Source: Pogona vitticeps (lineage: Eukaryota > Chordata > Lepidosauria > Squamata > Agamidae). From it: 64,000 bases of DNA. Of the stretch, positions 44,413 through 55,495 are shown piece by piece. Location of the stretch: the NCBI RefSeq assembly GCF_051106095.1, contig NC_135783.1, forward strand, positions 183,102,947 through 183,166,946, written 5' to 3'. The translations under genes and the position numbers were made by a program. The notes under the pieces are model-generated. The model did no database searches, was not told the origin of the DNA, and saw only the letters and a list, made by a program, of their open reading frames with translations. Each line of letters begins with the position of its first letter. Within the stretch, counting starts at the first letter, position 1.

Positions 44413-45868
44413 CTATGAAAGAAACAAGAAACAAAAGTGATCAGCAGCTACTTGACCACCACACACTCCTAAATGGCAGACTGAAGCGAACCTGCCTTTA
44501 ACTGCCATGGCTTTGGAGAGCAAACTTTCCTTCTGTGATGTCACTCCACTTGGAAATAAGACTTGTGCCCAGGACCCCACCTCAGGTGGCCTTAAAGAAT
44601 CTCCACAATTAATGCCATGGGAGCAGGTTTTAGTGAAACCATTATTTTGATAATATCTCTGGTGCAATGAAAAAGGAAAAAAAAAACAAGCAGCTGTCCC
44701 ATATTCCTTTCTGCTAAGGTAAAGCACAGAGGTTTTTATATAGCTTCTTTCTGCTCAAACAACCCACTCTGAAGATTTATGCAGAGTCTCTTTCAAACAG
44801 CCCTCCCTAGATATTCTCACAGCACCTTTTACAACTTGTTGCTGTCAAGCGCTGTCAAAATGTGATAACCCTAAGAATTAATGACCTCCAGAAGTTGTTT
44901 TCATGAACAGCCCTGCTCAGTTCTTAAGAGACACAAAGCCAGGGGCTCCTTTATTGAATCAGTCCATCTACTATTCAGTCTTCCTCTTCTCCTGCCTTCA
45001 GCTTTTCTTGACATTTTCCAAAATTCAGATAGCCCAAATTAAATCATGTCAGCATCTACTAAGATTTATTTGTCTTGCTATATCTTTAAATTCTTCTCCA
45101 ATGCCACATTTTTAACGAGTTGACTTGAGAGCTGACACTAAAATACAAATGACCAATATAAGAACTACGCAGCAGGGGAGGGGGAAGCAGCCGCTCAAGG
45201 TAAGGTGTGGAGCAGGCATTGGGAAATCTTTATCTCTGGGAGATGAGCAAGCTCTACTTGTTGGTGCAGCTGATGTGAGTTCGTTGTTATCACATAGCCT
45301 AGACAAATACATTAAAAAGGAGCCAGTGGCTTGCTATCTCCCACAGTGGGGAGGGGTTCCTGAATCATTATCCTTGGCTCCAGTCACCATGTGCTTATCA
45401 GACGAAGCTGCCAGGCTTCCAGTAACAGAGGCATTTATTTTTCCTTGCATATTTCCTCCTCACCTCTACACAGGCCCTTGCTGACATCACACAGTTGACA
45501 ATCCTAAGGATACAAAATTTAGACATAGACTTTTGTCCAGGTAACTTGTTTGTTACCTTCGCTTGGCATTGGGGTTTTCTCTTTCATTCCTATCTGGGAT
45601 TCCTATCCTGCTATCTCCCTCGTGGGCTCTTTCCTAATCAGTTGTAGTTCCCTTGATTATCAGTTGGTGGTCTTAACTACTTCTGACTTCAACTACTCTT
45701 TGCCTTCATGCTTGTAGCAGTCGTTGACTGGTTCCTGACTTGAATCGGTGTTGTTTTTCTTGGCTTTTACTCCATGGTTTACCAAAAGAACTCTGTGGGT
45801 AGCAGATCCATGTTTTAGCCCCTTGAGCTGTGACCCTTCAAACATTTTTAAGGGCTTGTTAAAGCAAA
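44413..45868. other. Intronic unique DNA
   Basis: No repeat or extra exon was recognised. The segment 45200-45310 contains GATA-type words (TTATCTC, GTTATCAC) but nothing decisive. Confidence 0.35.
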
Positions 45869-46100
45869 GCGTGCTGCTTATATACCGCCCCATAGCGCTT
45901 CAAGCACTCTCTGGGCGGTTTACAATTTAATTATGCAGGCTACACATTGCCCCCCCAGCGAGCTGGGTACTCATTTTACCGACCTCGGAAGGATAGAAGG
46001 CTGAGTCAACCTTGAGCTGGCTACCTGGGATTTGAACCCCAGGTCGTGAGCACAGTTTTAGCTGCAGTACAGCGGTTTAACCACTGTGCCACAAGGCTCC
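45869..46100 (-). mobile_element. tRNA-derived SINE, GGCGCAGTGGTTAA family
   Basis: Plus strand runs GCTGCTTATATACCGCCCCA, then CTGGGCGGTTTACAA, then GGATTTGAACCCCAGG (reversed B box) and TTTAACCACTGTGCCACAAG. Opposite in orientation to the copy at 42856. Confidence 0.8.
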
Positions 46101-46204
46101 ATTAACCTACGTATGTGTGTGTTTCCCAGTGAGCTCTTCCTGTAACTGTAATTAGTGCAGGTCCTTAGGAAGAAGATCCTGGGTGCTATATTTGTCTATA
46201 TTTC

Positions 46205-46330
46205 ACATAACTGAGCAAGCCTAAACTACAATTATACTAGACCCAATGAATCAGTGGGATATATAGTATTTGGCAAGTCCCATTGGTTCAATGAGATTAA
46301 CAATTAGATTAAGCCTTAGAAATCCTCACG
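46205..46330. mobile_element. Small MITE related to 31264-31388
   Basis: Arms CCCAATGAATCAGTGGG and CCCATTGGTTCAATGAG are mutually complementary. It is more diverged than the copy at 31264. Confidence 0.45.
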
Positions 46331-46376
46331 GGGAGGAATCTTAAGAGTTGTATCCAACCGTATCCTTGCTCTAGGT

Positions 46377-46764
46377 CAGTGATGGCGAACCTATGGCACA
46401 CGTGAGCCCTCTCTGTTGGCACATGAGCCATAAGTTGCCATCGAGAAATACTTACCCATCCTCTGATTCCAGATTTTGGCACTCCCCTCTGCTGTGGCAG
46501 TGGTCCAGCGGAGGGGTGCAATGGCGAACATTACCAGTCTAGCCCAATGGGGGATTGGAGGACCAGTAAGTATTTATTTGTTAATACCACCCATAGGAAA
46601 AAAAACACACAAGTATTTAACCCTTGCAGTGCAAGGGCAGTTTTTTCCCCCTAAACTGAAACCTCAGTATTTGGGTTTAATTGCAATGTTGGCACTTTGA
46701 AATAAATAAGATGATTTTGTGTTGCAGTTTGGGCCCTCGAGCTCAAAAAGGTTCACCATCACTG
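46377..46764. mobile_element. hAT-Charlie-type MITE with perfect TSD
   Basis: Ends CAGTGATGGCGAACCTATGG and complement CAGTGATGGTGAACCTTTTT. Flanked by the identical 8-bp duplication CTCTAGGT (46369-46376 and 46765-46772). It is 388 bp with no transposase. Confidence 0.92.
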
Positions 46765-46837
46765 CTCTAGGTGAACAGACCTTGCTTCTGGATTGAAACC
46801 CCCCCCCATCTCTTCTGCAGTTCCCACCCTAACCCCA

Positions 46838-46970
46838 AATTGCAGAGCTGGAAGGGATCCTATGGATCATCAAGTCCAGCCCTTGTCAAGGAAGCGCAGT
46901 AGGGGGTCTTGAACTCCCAACCTCTGGCTCCTCAGCCAGAGACCTAAACCACTGAGCGATCCAGCAGTTC
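46838..46970 (-). mobile_element. tRNA-derived SINE with CR1-like tail
   Basis: Plus strand begins AATTGCAGAGCTGGAAGGGA and ends ACCACTGAGCGATCCAGCAG, the complement of the head ACTGCTGGATCGCTCAGTGG. Confidence 0.8.
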
Positions 46971-47581
46971 CCTGTTCTGATGAATTTGGGAGACCTCCAG
47001 AGAAGATCTGAGCTGCAAGTGGGAGGCTTTGGGAAGAGGAGGAGAATGGGCAGAAGTCTGCCTGCGTAATGTTGGCTTTTGTTCTACCCTAAATATGTGG
47101 TTATTATTGTGATATAAAATAGTCCAGAAACTTTCACAAGTGTGCATCATGTGTGTAACATAGGTCCCTGTCCTCATAGATTTCTTATCTCGAAATTCTC
47201 ATTTCAAAAAAGCCAGGAACCTCAGGAAAAAAAAATATAATAATTTGGCATCGCAGTAGTGGGAATGCAGCCTGCTAATCAAAAGGATTCAAATCTTTCT
47301 ATGTGCTGCCAAGCTCTCTTCTTCCCACCCAATGGAGGGGGAGAGGGAGGGAGAGAAAGAGACAAAAAAAAAAAGAGAGAGACAGAGGGAACTGAAGGCA
47401 TGGAGTCTCTCTCTTCTTCTCCTGCAATCTTAACAAACGCAAACGCTTCCACTCCACTGACTCCTCATTAACTTACTGAATCTGACAGTCTAATTATCGC
47501 AGCTGCTCTGCGCTAGGAATAAATAAATATGAAAGTGGATGTTTAAAGAAAATGGGCACAGAAATGCAGTCATCCAGGCAG

Positions 47582-47616
<35 letters not shown>

Positions 47617-48317
47617 TTTTAAATTTTTATATCCGTACCTATTTAGAGCATTTTTTGGGGAGGGAGATAATGAGATCTTTGTGGGTTCTTTTTTGGACTA
47701 ATTGAGTTCCTCATTTTGGGGATGCTTGCTTGTCACCATCTCCAGTGCTAACTTTTCAACTTTTTTCCTCCCCCCCCAATGAAATCTGTTCGCAGCACCT
47801 TTTTTTTTACCTCCAGAGCGGAGGCACAGATGGTGGCAGGAGGAGTCGCTTCTCTCTGCACAGCCATGAACACGTCCACAGGGCTCTGCTGGTCGCTTGG
47901 CTGCCCTCAGCATCCCTGAGCCTCAATGCAGACCTTCCTGAGGTCCCACGCTCAGGTGGGCCCATGCTCTCTTTATAGCCGGGTGATTTTTTTTTTTTTA
48001 AGGGCAGGGCTTTGCTTTGGTAAGAGGCTGCTGCTTTTGAGGCAGGAGTCTGAAGACCAGAAGGGAGGAGAAGCGTTTTGTAGCCCCTTTTCCTTGTGCT
48101 TTGTTGTTGTTGTTGCTGAAACCTCCTTCTAGTTCAAATGTTTTTAGCAGCACTTGAGGGAGAAAAAAAAGAGGAATACAAACTGCTTGGGGTGGTCTTA
48201 CATTGAAAGAACAGTGGAAGGACAAGGTGCTAAAAAGCACCTCTCCCTCTGTATTGCTCTTCCCATTAAAACTGTAGCTTTAGCCGCAACCACTGCCTTT
48301 CTTTAAGCAGCCTTATA
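46971..48317. other. Intronic DNA; candidate conserved patch
   Basis: GA-rich patches at 47339-47391 and (GA)n at 47581-47616. Repeat-free sequence at about 47420-47560 with TCATTAACTTAC, CTAATTATCGCAGCTGCTCT (homeodomain and E-box words) might be regulatory. Frames at 47698-48132 look random. Confidence 0.3.
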
Positions 48318-49128
48318 CATGGTTAGGGAAATAGGTTCCAGTTATTGGGAAAATATGTGGAACACTAGAATATTGAAATCAATGTCCATCAAGATAAAAG
48401 AGAATTTTTGTATGTTAGTTTGGATATGGTACTTAACTCCAGTGAAACTTAATCAAATAGATGGTAATTACTCTAAGATGTGCTGGAGAGGGTGCCAGAA
48501 AAACAGGTCCATATTTTTGCATGTGGTGGGAATGGGAGTATATACTGAACTTTTGGCAATTAGATTTGCAGGAAATAAATGAAATAAGCAATTTAAATGC
48601 AGTTGTATGTCCTAAAATAGCACTTTTATCAATAATTGAAAAGGAAGTAGGTAATTGGACAACTAGAGAAATAGTTTCCAATTTGATAACAGCTATGAGA
48701 CTGATTATTGCCAAGAAATGGAAAACAGCTCATAATATTTTGTTAAGTAATTGTCATAGGGAAGTCTGGGATGTAGCAATTAAAGATAAACTTAGATGGG
48801 ATATAAGTGTTAAAAGAGGGTAATAGATAGGGATGTATTTGTAGAAATATGGGAAGAATTTATTCATCTTGTATTAGTACAGGAGAAGGAACAAGCTCAG
48901 CTCAAGAATCCATACAATTTCGGAAGGGGATGAGGGTGCTACAAGGGTAAATAGTATCAGCATGTTTCCACCCGCCAATAGTCCCTGTGGTAGGTTGCAC
49001 TATGGATATGGATTTTCTTTTTAGTTTTTTCTTCATTAGAATTTTTTTATTGGATGTTTACATTGTTTTAGATGTGTTGCTTTTTTGCATTTATTTAAAA
49101 AAATTTAAAATTTAAATTATAAAAAAAC
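48318..49128 (+). mobile_element. L1 LINE 3' end, 5'-truncated
   Basis: Encodes the C-terminal L1 ORF2 part in two frames (48319-48582 and 48461-48823): KMCWRGCQKN, then FCMWWEWEYILNFW and MRLIIAKKW. The shift falls near 48495 and breaks the Cys-rich motif. The 3' UTR ends in an A-rich tail at about 49085-49128. About 810 bp, so strongly 5'-truncated. Confidence 0.85.
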
Positions 49129-49528
49129 ACAGTAAGGTAGGATCATCATGAATGTAAGTCCAGCCACAAGAAAGTCTACCTTGTGGAGTGGCACTGTCAG
49201 AAAAAAACAGCTTTGCTCTGGGCCCAGTTTTCACTAAACTCAATACGCTCATAAACATGAAGGTGTGCCCACACCTCACTATTTTCCTAATTACATGTAG
49301 TTAGAATTCAGAATATTCTCTCTCAGACTGTTTCTTCTACAATGAACTCTGCATATGCTTTGACACTCAAGCGCTAAGGTACGTAACATGTAACTAGCTA
49401 TGGTAGATTTTTTTTTTTTAAAAAAATGATTTTATTTGAAATGTTCTGTGCAAGGCTGTAGCCCCTTTCCTTTCTCTCATTTCCTCTCATGCCCCCTCAC
49501 CAAACATTCCTTTATTTATATTCAGATA
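49129..49528. other. Intronic unique DNA
   Basis: Nothing recognised apart from T and A runs at about 49410-49425. Confidence 0.4.
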
Positions 49529-49961
49529 CAGTGGTGCCCCGCATAGCGACATTAATCCGTTCCAGGATTAACGTCGCTATGTGGATTTGTTGCTATGCGG
49601 GGGGGAACCCCATAGGAACGCATTAAAATGGGTTTAATGCGTTCCTATTGGGGCGAAAACTCACCGCTATGCAGGGAATCCTTGATCCGGCCGCCATTTT
49701 CGCTGCCCAGTAAATGAGGGCAGGGCGCGAAAACGCTGCGGGCGGCCATTTTGCGGATGCAGCAGCCATTTTGGAACCGCCAATCAGCTGTTTAAAAAAC
49801 ATCGCAATGCGAAGATCGGTAAGCGAAACGCTTACCAATCATCGCAATGCGATGTTTTCCCTATTAAAACTTTGCAATGTGATCGCATTAGCGATAGCAA
49901 AAAATGTGTCGCTATGTGAATTCGTCGTTAAACGGTGTGCTCGTTAAGCGAGGCACCACTG
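49529..49961. mobile_element. Mariner/Tigger-like MITE, second copy
   Basis: Ends CAGTGGTGCCCCGCATAGCG and complement CAGTGGTGCCTCGCTTAACG, with TA on both sides (49527-49528 and 49962-49963). 433 bp, same family as 43649-44085. Confidence 0.85.
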
Positions 49962-50283
49962 TATTTGAAAATAAATGCTAATTTCTCACTAAACCCTTTC
50001 CCATATGAAAAGCTGACAGTTACTAAGTTGCTATTCATTTACATTCTCAGCATTTTTGACAAGGTTCCATCGGCATTTGGAAATAATTTGTAAAACATCA
50101 ATGTCTCATTCTAATGTATTCAATTTTTCAATAACAGTTTAAATTTTATTTTGATTGAGTTAAAGAAAACAATGTCAAATCTTTGAATTATTTATGTTTT
50201 GCATCAATTAATTAATTTTAGAGAGCAGTGGGAGTTCACCATTTAGGCAAACCATTGTAACTTTAATTGATTCTTTATTTCAG
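49962..50283. other. Intronic AT-rich DNA
   Basis: Nothing recognised. Confidence 0.4.
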
Positions 50284-50433
50284 AATTGCTGGGTAGCTCT
50301 GTGGGTTAGGCCCCTAGCTGCAGAGCCAGAGGCTAGGGGTTTGATCCCTTACTGTGCCTCCTTGAAAGAGGTTGGACTCCATGATCTGTTGGGTCCCTTC
50401 CAGTTCTGCAATTCTAACATTATTATTATTATT
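50284..50433 (+). mobile_element. tRNA-derived SINE with CR1-like tail ending in (ATT)n
   Basis: Head ATTGCTGGGTAGCTCTGTGG, then TTTGATCCC, CCTCCTTGAAAGAGGTTGGA, GGGTCCCTTCCAGTTCTGC, and an ATTCTAAC(ATT)6 tail at about 50415-50433. The R4 element follows at once. Confidence 0.75.
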
Positions 50434-51996
50434 ATTCAAAAACTCCAGGCACAATCAAAATTATAAAAACATTGATTGGTGGTATATAACAGATAGAGGT
50501 TTTAACCAAAAACACAAGTACCTGTTAAATATCAACACAGTATGTGTGCTGTTCCTAATATTGCCGTTTTTTATAGCTCTGATGTTGTGATTTCTGAGAT
50601 CTGCAACTGCTTATAGTACTATGTGAAGTTTCTTGATATTGTTCCCAAAGCCCCAATGACTATGGGGACCAGAGACTAGATGTTTCAATAGCCAGGTCTC
50701 TGTACTTTGTTAGTTTTTCCAATTCTTTATTTTCAGCTCTGGTATCCCCTGGAATTGCAACGTCAATGATCCGGACATTCCTTCGTTCTATTACTACTGT
50801 GTCTGGTATGTTATGCTCAAGGTGTCTATCCGTTTGGATCCAGAAATCCCACAAGATCTTGACTTCCTCATTTTCTGACACCTTCTCTACCTGATGTTCC
50901 CAGGGGTTTTGGGGAGGCCGGCAAGTTTTATATATATATATATTTGCATAATGTCCAGTGCACTAACTTTGTACTGTATCATGTCTAACTTTGTAAACTG
51001 TTTGTGTAATCTTTGGACATTCACAGATGAGGTGTGACACAGTTTCATCTTTTTCTTGGCACAGTCAACATTTGCTGTTAGCGCAAACTCATTGGATCTT
51101 AGTTTTCATCACGTTGGTTTGGAGTGCTTATTCTTGTGCAGCAAAAATCAGGCCTTCAGTTTCTTTCTTAAGGGTCCCCAGTAGAGATAGGGGTATTCTT
51201 ATTCGTATACAAATACGAATATCTCCGCACAGGTGGAAATGGTCCGCACTGTCCACTCATGATTTTGCCACTCCCACTGGCTCCGCAGAGGCTTCCTATC
51301 ATACCATTGTTTGCAATCCTGGCAGGAGGCAGGATGACAAGGCTCTCTGCTAGGTCAAAGAATGGCTAATCCATTGTGGAGAACAGTGCGATAGGAAGCC
51401 TCCACGGAGCTGGTGGCAGCAGCGAAATTGTCAGTGGACAGTCCGGCCCCTTGGGCCCAGACCCTCGTTATTTCCACCTGTGCGGGGATAGTCGTATTCG
51501 TATACGAATACCCCCATCTCTAGTCCCCAGTTTTAGCTATGCCCATGTTGAATTATGATTACGCTTTCCATCAATATTTCTCAGGTGTTGTCCATGTGGT
51601 GGTTTATTTTTCCAGCTGTTTAATTTATTTTCAAATTATTGTTTCTTCTATTAAGCCTTTGTTGTTTTCAAAATATTCTCCATTTTCACTGCTTTCAGTA
51701 ATTTTTCTCTGCTTGTACTGATATAATCATCCAAGCTTCTTCTTTTTTTCCCTCTACTACCTCCTGTATTTGCAGTAACTCACAGCCTCCGATTGTTCAT
51801 GGAAAATATAATCTGTCTACATTGCTTTTTGGGTGTAGTGTATGATGCATGTTCATTAGTTTTCGTGTTTTTCGATCCAATTCTTCTAGTTCATTTTGAG
51901 TCCAATCTATTATTCCAGCTGAGTATCTAATTACTGGAACGGCCAATGTGTTTATGGCTTTGATTGCATTTCCCCCATTTAATTTTGTTTTTAAGA

Positions 51997-52001
<5 letters not shown>
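50434..52001 (-). mobile_element. R4/Dong-type LINE, 5'-truncated, in a TAA repeat
   Basis: The minus strand encodes pieces in the right order for an R4-clade protein. First is the region after RT (IKAINTLAVPVIRYSAGIID, LDRKTRKLMNMHHTLHPKSN; 51797-52000). Then comes a CCHC knuckle (LCQEKDETVSHLICEC, near 51050), then the restriction-like endonuclease (KILWDFWIQTD, PDTVVIERRNVRIIDVAIPGD pattern P-D...D; 50660-50881). Stops and frame changes show it is dead. It is flanked by (ATT)n on both sides, as expected for Dong, which is known to target TAA repeats. A hAT MITE interrupts it at 51182-51522. Confidence 0.8.
51182..51522. mobile_element. hAT-type MITE nested in R4, perfect TSD
   Basis: Left end TAGAGATAGGGGTATTC and complement right end TAGAGATGGGGGTATTCG form inverted repeats of about 55 bp that include the inner palindrome CGTATACGAATACG. 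The 8-bp duplication GTCCCCAG is identical on both sides (51174-51181 and 51523-51530). Inner arms GCCACTCCCACTGGCTCCG and GGAGCTGGTGGCAG also pair loosely. Confidence 0.92.

Positions 52002-52095
<94 letters not shown>
52002..52095. repeat. (ATT)n microsatellite, about 31 units
   Basis: Uninterrupted ATT array bordering the 5' truncation of the R4 element. On the minus strand it reads as an Asn-codon array, which is an artefact. Confidence 0.97.
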
Positions 52096-52789
52096 ACAAT
52101 CAACACAGTGAATCAGTTTCTTAATCGCTTCTTTCTAATATTAATAAATTGAAGATTTAACATTCAGTTTGTTAAATTAAATGCTAATACAGTATTTTCA
52201 AGGGCAGAGATTTAATTTTTATGTTGTCTGGGCGTTGAGGGAGGAAAATTCAAAGACTTTATTTTTTTCCCCTGATGCAAGGCTAAAGGCGGGAGTGCTC
52301 AATCTGGACAGCTTAGGTTCCACCTGAAGAGTGGTAACTTTTTTTTGAAGGGTGCCTCTTGTAAAGCTGGACCTACCTGTAGAGTAATTTAGCCTTTCTC
52401 CCAGATTTACAGTATGTCACAAACGTATGCTATACATGTATTGTGAGGATAGTTGAGAACAATATGTAGAATGCATCTATATTGCACATCTTTACAAAAT
52501 ACATGGCATGCAGCCTATTTTCATCTAACATCAAGCTCCCTCCTCTCTTTTTGCAATATGTGCTCAACAAAGCTTCCCCCCTCAAAAGTCTGTATGAAGA
52601 ATTCTGTGCCTTTTTAGTTGGCTTTATAAAGGTATCCCAAAAAACATTGATTTTGAACTTTTCCTGAAGGTTCACAGGCTTCCTCTGCACTAAATACAAG
52701 CCTATAATTTCCAGAGATCTGGGGGCCACACATGTTCTGTCCCTGGACTTGGAGAACTGTACCCACTCTCATGACACCCCCTTCCCCAA
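52096..52789. other. Intronic unique DNA
   Basis: No gene or repeat recognised. Confidence 0.4.
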
Positions 52790-53015
52790 ACTATTTCTCT
52801 TAACATTCTTTTCTACTTAAAAAGCCTCCTAGCACCCTCTAGTGGCAACCTTAAATGCTTTCAAAGCATTTTGGAGGCGCAGTGAGTCCAAGGGTGTTGG
52901 GGGGCTCCCAACATGGGCAAATTGCCCCCATGTCTCGACTGTACAAGAGGACTTTTTGAGGCAAAAGAGTTTGCTCAGATATAGCCCTTGAGCCACATTT
53001 TGCCCCCCTCTGCTC
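52790..53015 (-). mobile_element. hAT-like dispersed repeat carrying a CTCF-like core, second copy
   Basis: Reverse-complement partner of 20573-20850. In minus orientation it reads GGGGGCAAAATGTGGCTC, CATGGGGGCAATTTGCCCAT, CCAACACCCTTGGAC, GCCACTAGAGGGTGC, GGCTTTTTAAGTAG. Confidence 0.6.
52832..52845 (-). promoter_or_regulatory. CTCF-like core
   Basis: On the minus strand CCACTAGAGGGTGC, a near-consensus CTCF core, at the position equivalent to the motif at 20794-20808. Confidence 0.4.
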
Positions 53016-53740
53016 TACCTAATTGCTAATTGATGGCCAGAATCCTGTATATCTTTGCGGGTATAGCGGGAGTGATGTTATTGGCAGGGGCAGCCTGCCT
53101 CTAGTTAAGAAGTTCCTGCTTTGATTTTGGGTTGTGTATGAATCATGTGCCATTTGAAATTGAAGAAGGAACTCTTTAATTACCATTAATTAGCTGCTGC
53201 TAGTGACAGCATTCCTGTTGTACCAGTAGTGCTACACAACAGAATATTTATACAAAGGAAGCCAGCCTAGAAAATATGGTAGCTTTTTGACCTGAAGAAC
53301 TCCTACAACAAAGGAAGAGTGGCAATGGGCTAACTGACTTTTCTGCCCTCAATAAAACATCTCATTTCTGGGACCTGATTCTAGTTCCCTTTCCGCAGTG
53401 GCAAGTAAATATCTGCTTTACTCATGTTAAGCATCCTGCGTTTTAGGTCCCTGTTCACAGGGGATCCTCTATCACACCATGAGGAGCCTCCACAAGTATA
53501 TCTGACTCCTCAGTCCAGGAACATTTCTCACATAATTCTAATAAAGGGAAAGCTTTAATGCCAAGGATTGAAGCACTCCAAACGTGGAGAAAGACAACAT
53601 TCACACAGTTAGTACTATTAAACAATACATTTGAGGGTATTCTCCACTGGGAGACTAATATTCACATTGAATATAATATATAGGTTGAACCTCACACAGT
53701 GAGAAGTGGGATGAGGAAGCTGCTGACCAAAATCAAATAC
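53016..53740. other. Intronic unique DNA with homeodomain words
   Basis: TTTAATTACCATTAATTAGC at 53174-53193 carries two TAATTA-type words in a repeat-free segment. Nothing else recognised. Confidence 0.3.
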
Positions 53741-53784
53741 TAAGTCTGTCTGTCTGTCTGTCTGCCTGCCTGCCTGCCTGCCTG

Positions 53785-53856
<72 letters not shown>

Positions 53857-53870
53857 TGTGTCTGTGTGTT
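53741..53870. repeat. Compound microsatellite
   Basis: (TCTG)n, (CCTG)n, (CT)n and (GT)n in sequence, similar in style to 37201-37447. Confidence 0.95.
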
Positions 53871-54636
53871 CAAATGTAATAAATGACATTCACAGGTTTG
53901 GGTTTTTTTGTTTTGTTTGGTTTAGTTTGGTTTGGTTTTTATTGCAAATTAAGTTTGCAATGAGAAGCTCGGAAGCTTTCTCCCAGAAGAAACTGTTTCT
54001 ACCATTTCCCACCCCCAGCTAAACAGGAACCTAGTGTTTCACATTGAAAGCAATGGAGGAAGGTGTGGAGGAAGGATATTTGCAAATGGCTTTGGCAGTT
54101 CATTGGTTGAAAAGCTGCATAGCCTGAAGAAGTGGATTTGAACCACGAAAGCTTACAAATTGTTTGATTTTTTTTTAAAAAGTGGAATTCACTGGATTTT
54201 CTTGCAGAGAGCTCTTTATGAATGCATTATCAACAGTTGTAGCTTGCAGCCACAATTGAATGTATTTCCTCTTCCCAATCTTGAGGAAATTTCACATCAA
54301 AGTCAACTTCTCCAGGGAACAGACTGTTTGAGGTCAGCTTTATTTCTGACAGGGCAAGGCATTAATTACAGTTTGAAAATGAGCCAGAAAGAGATGGAAG
54401 AGATCCTTATTACCTCTGAACTATTACATACCAACGCCAGTGTGGTCTACCAAATAAAACACGGGGTTGGATACAGAGTCCTCTGACTGCAGTAACTTTA
54501 TCTGGATTTTTGTACTTTTTTCTTTGTATTGTATATTTCCAGCTCAGGTTGCAATCACAAGCAGTGTGATAAGTTGGTGTGCGACTCAGTGCATCTGGGC
54601 CCCTTTCTGTATGCAGACAGAGTGGTAAAGTAAACT
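53871..54636. other. Intronic DNA with a scrap of the GAAGAAGT repeat
   Basis: GCCTGAAGAAGTGGATTTGA and ACCACGAAAGCTTAC at 54122-54155 belong to the repeat family seen at 62222-62345. The 108-codon frame at 54160-54486 has no recognised features. Confidence 0.35.
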
Positions 54637-54690
54637 CTATTTATTTAAAATATTTTTACCCCACCTTTCTCCTTAAAAGGAAAAGGCAGC
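54637..54690 (-). mobile_element. LINE 3' tail (L2-like)
   Basis: Reverse complement of the 3890-4012 terminus (AAATATTTTTACCCCACCTT, then TCTCCTTAAAAGG). Tail only. Confidence 0.45.
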
Positions 54691-55299
54691 TAGGATAGGC
54701 CTAGTAGACAGATTCAGTGATGTCAGAGGTGGCGGTTCAGGGAAGGTCCTGCAACTATACAACATCTGGCCTGACAGAGTGGTTGCAGGGGAAATTCGGC
54801 CACCAGGACCATAGAGGTCCCCCCACCCCTTCCAGCTAGACCCTCTTGCTCAACTGCTCCACAAAGCTGTGGGATAAGAGTAGAGTCTTCAAATTAGGAT
54901 CTGATCCTTCAAGTCAGCAGTTCCTAAATACAGATTCCCAGATGATGTTGGACTAGGAAAGAGTGGCTCTGCATTGATCATGCTGGGTGAGGCTTCTGGG
55001 CAGTGAAGCAGAAAGAACAGCTGAGAACCTTTTTGCTGCTCCCTTCCACTCCCATGGACTTGGGGAGATGCAGAAGGAGGAAGAAGAAACTCCTGCAGCA
55101 AGGTTAGATGTTTGCTAAAATAATGCTGGACGTAGTCAATTTTTCAAAAATTTAAGCTATTGTGGGAAGAGATCTTCTCAAAGTAGAAATGTGTTTGTAT
55201 CTGTGCATGCATGTGCATCACGACCCCTCGAGTTCACCCTAATAACCTGGAAATATTTCATGGCAACACCAGTTACACGTTCTGTTCACTCAAGCATAG
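54691..55299. other. Intronic DNA with a degenerate MITE
   Basis: TCAGCAGTTCCTAAATACAG and CTGGGTGAGGCTTCTGGGCA (about 54915-55010) are worn arms of the snapback MITE family. The rest is unique. Confidence 0.35.
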
Positions 55300-55495
55300 T
55301 ACTCTTCTACTTTGCTGTTGATTCCATTTTAACTTTGATTTTATATGCTGTAGTATTTTACTTTTATTCCTTATTGCTGTTTTTAATCTCAGTTTTATCA
55401 TGTGCTACCTTATTGCCCATATCTTATATTCTGTAATGTTTCCTACACTGCCCAGAGTAGCCTAAAAGTATGATAAATAAGAAAAGAAATACAGC
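55300..55495 (+). mobile_element. L2/CR1-like LINE 3' end
   Basis: T-rich 3' UTR (TTATTGCTGTTTTTAATCTC), then CACTGCCCAGAGTAGCC and a GATAAATAAGAAAAG end, the same plan as at 23830-24015. Confidence 0.5.

Noticed and set aside
51797-52099. Protein with a long Asn tract
   Set aside because: The Asn run is the ATT repeat read backwards. Only the part after it is real coding sequence, and it belongs to the R4 LINE.
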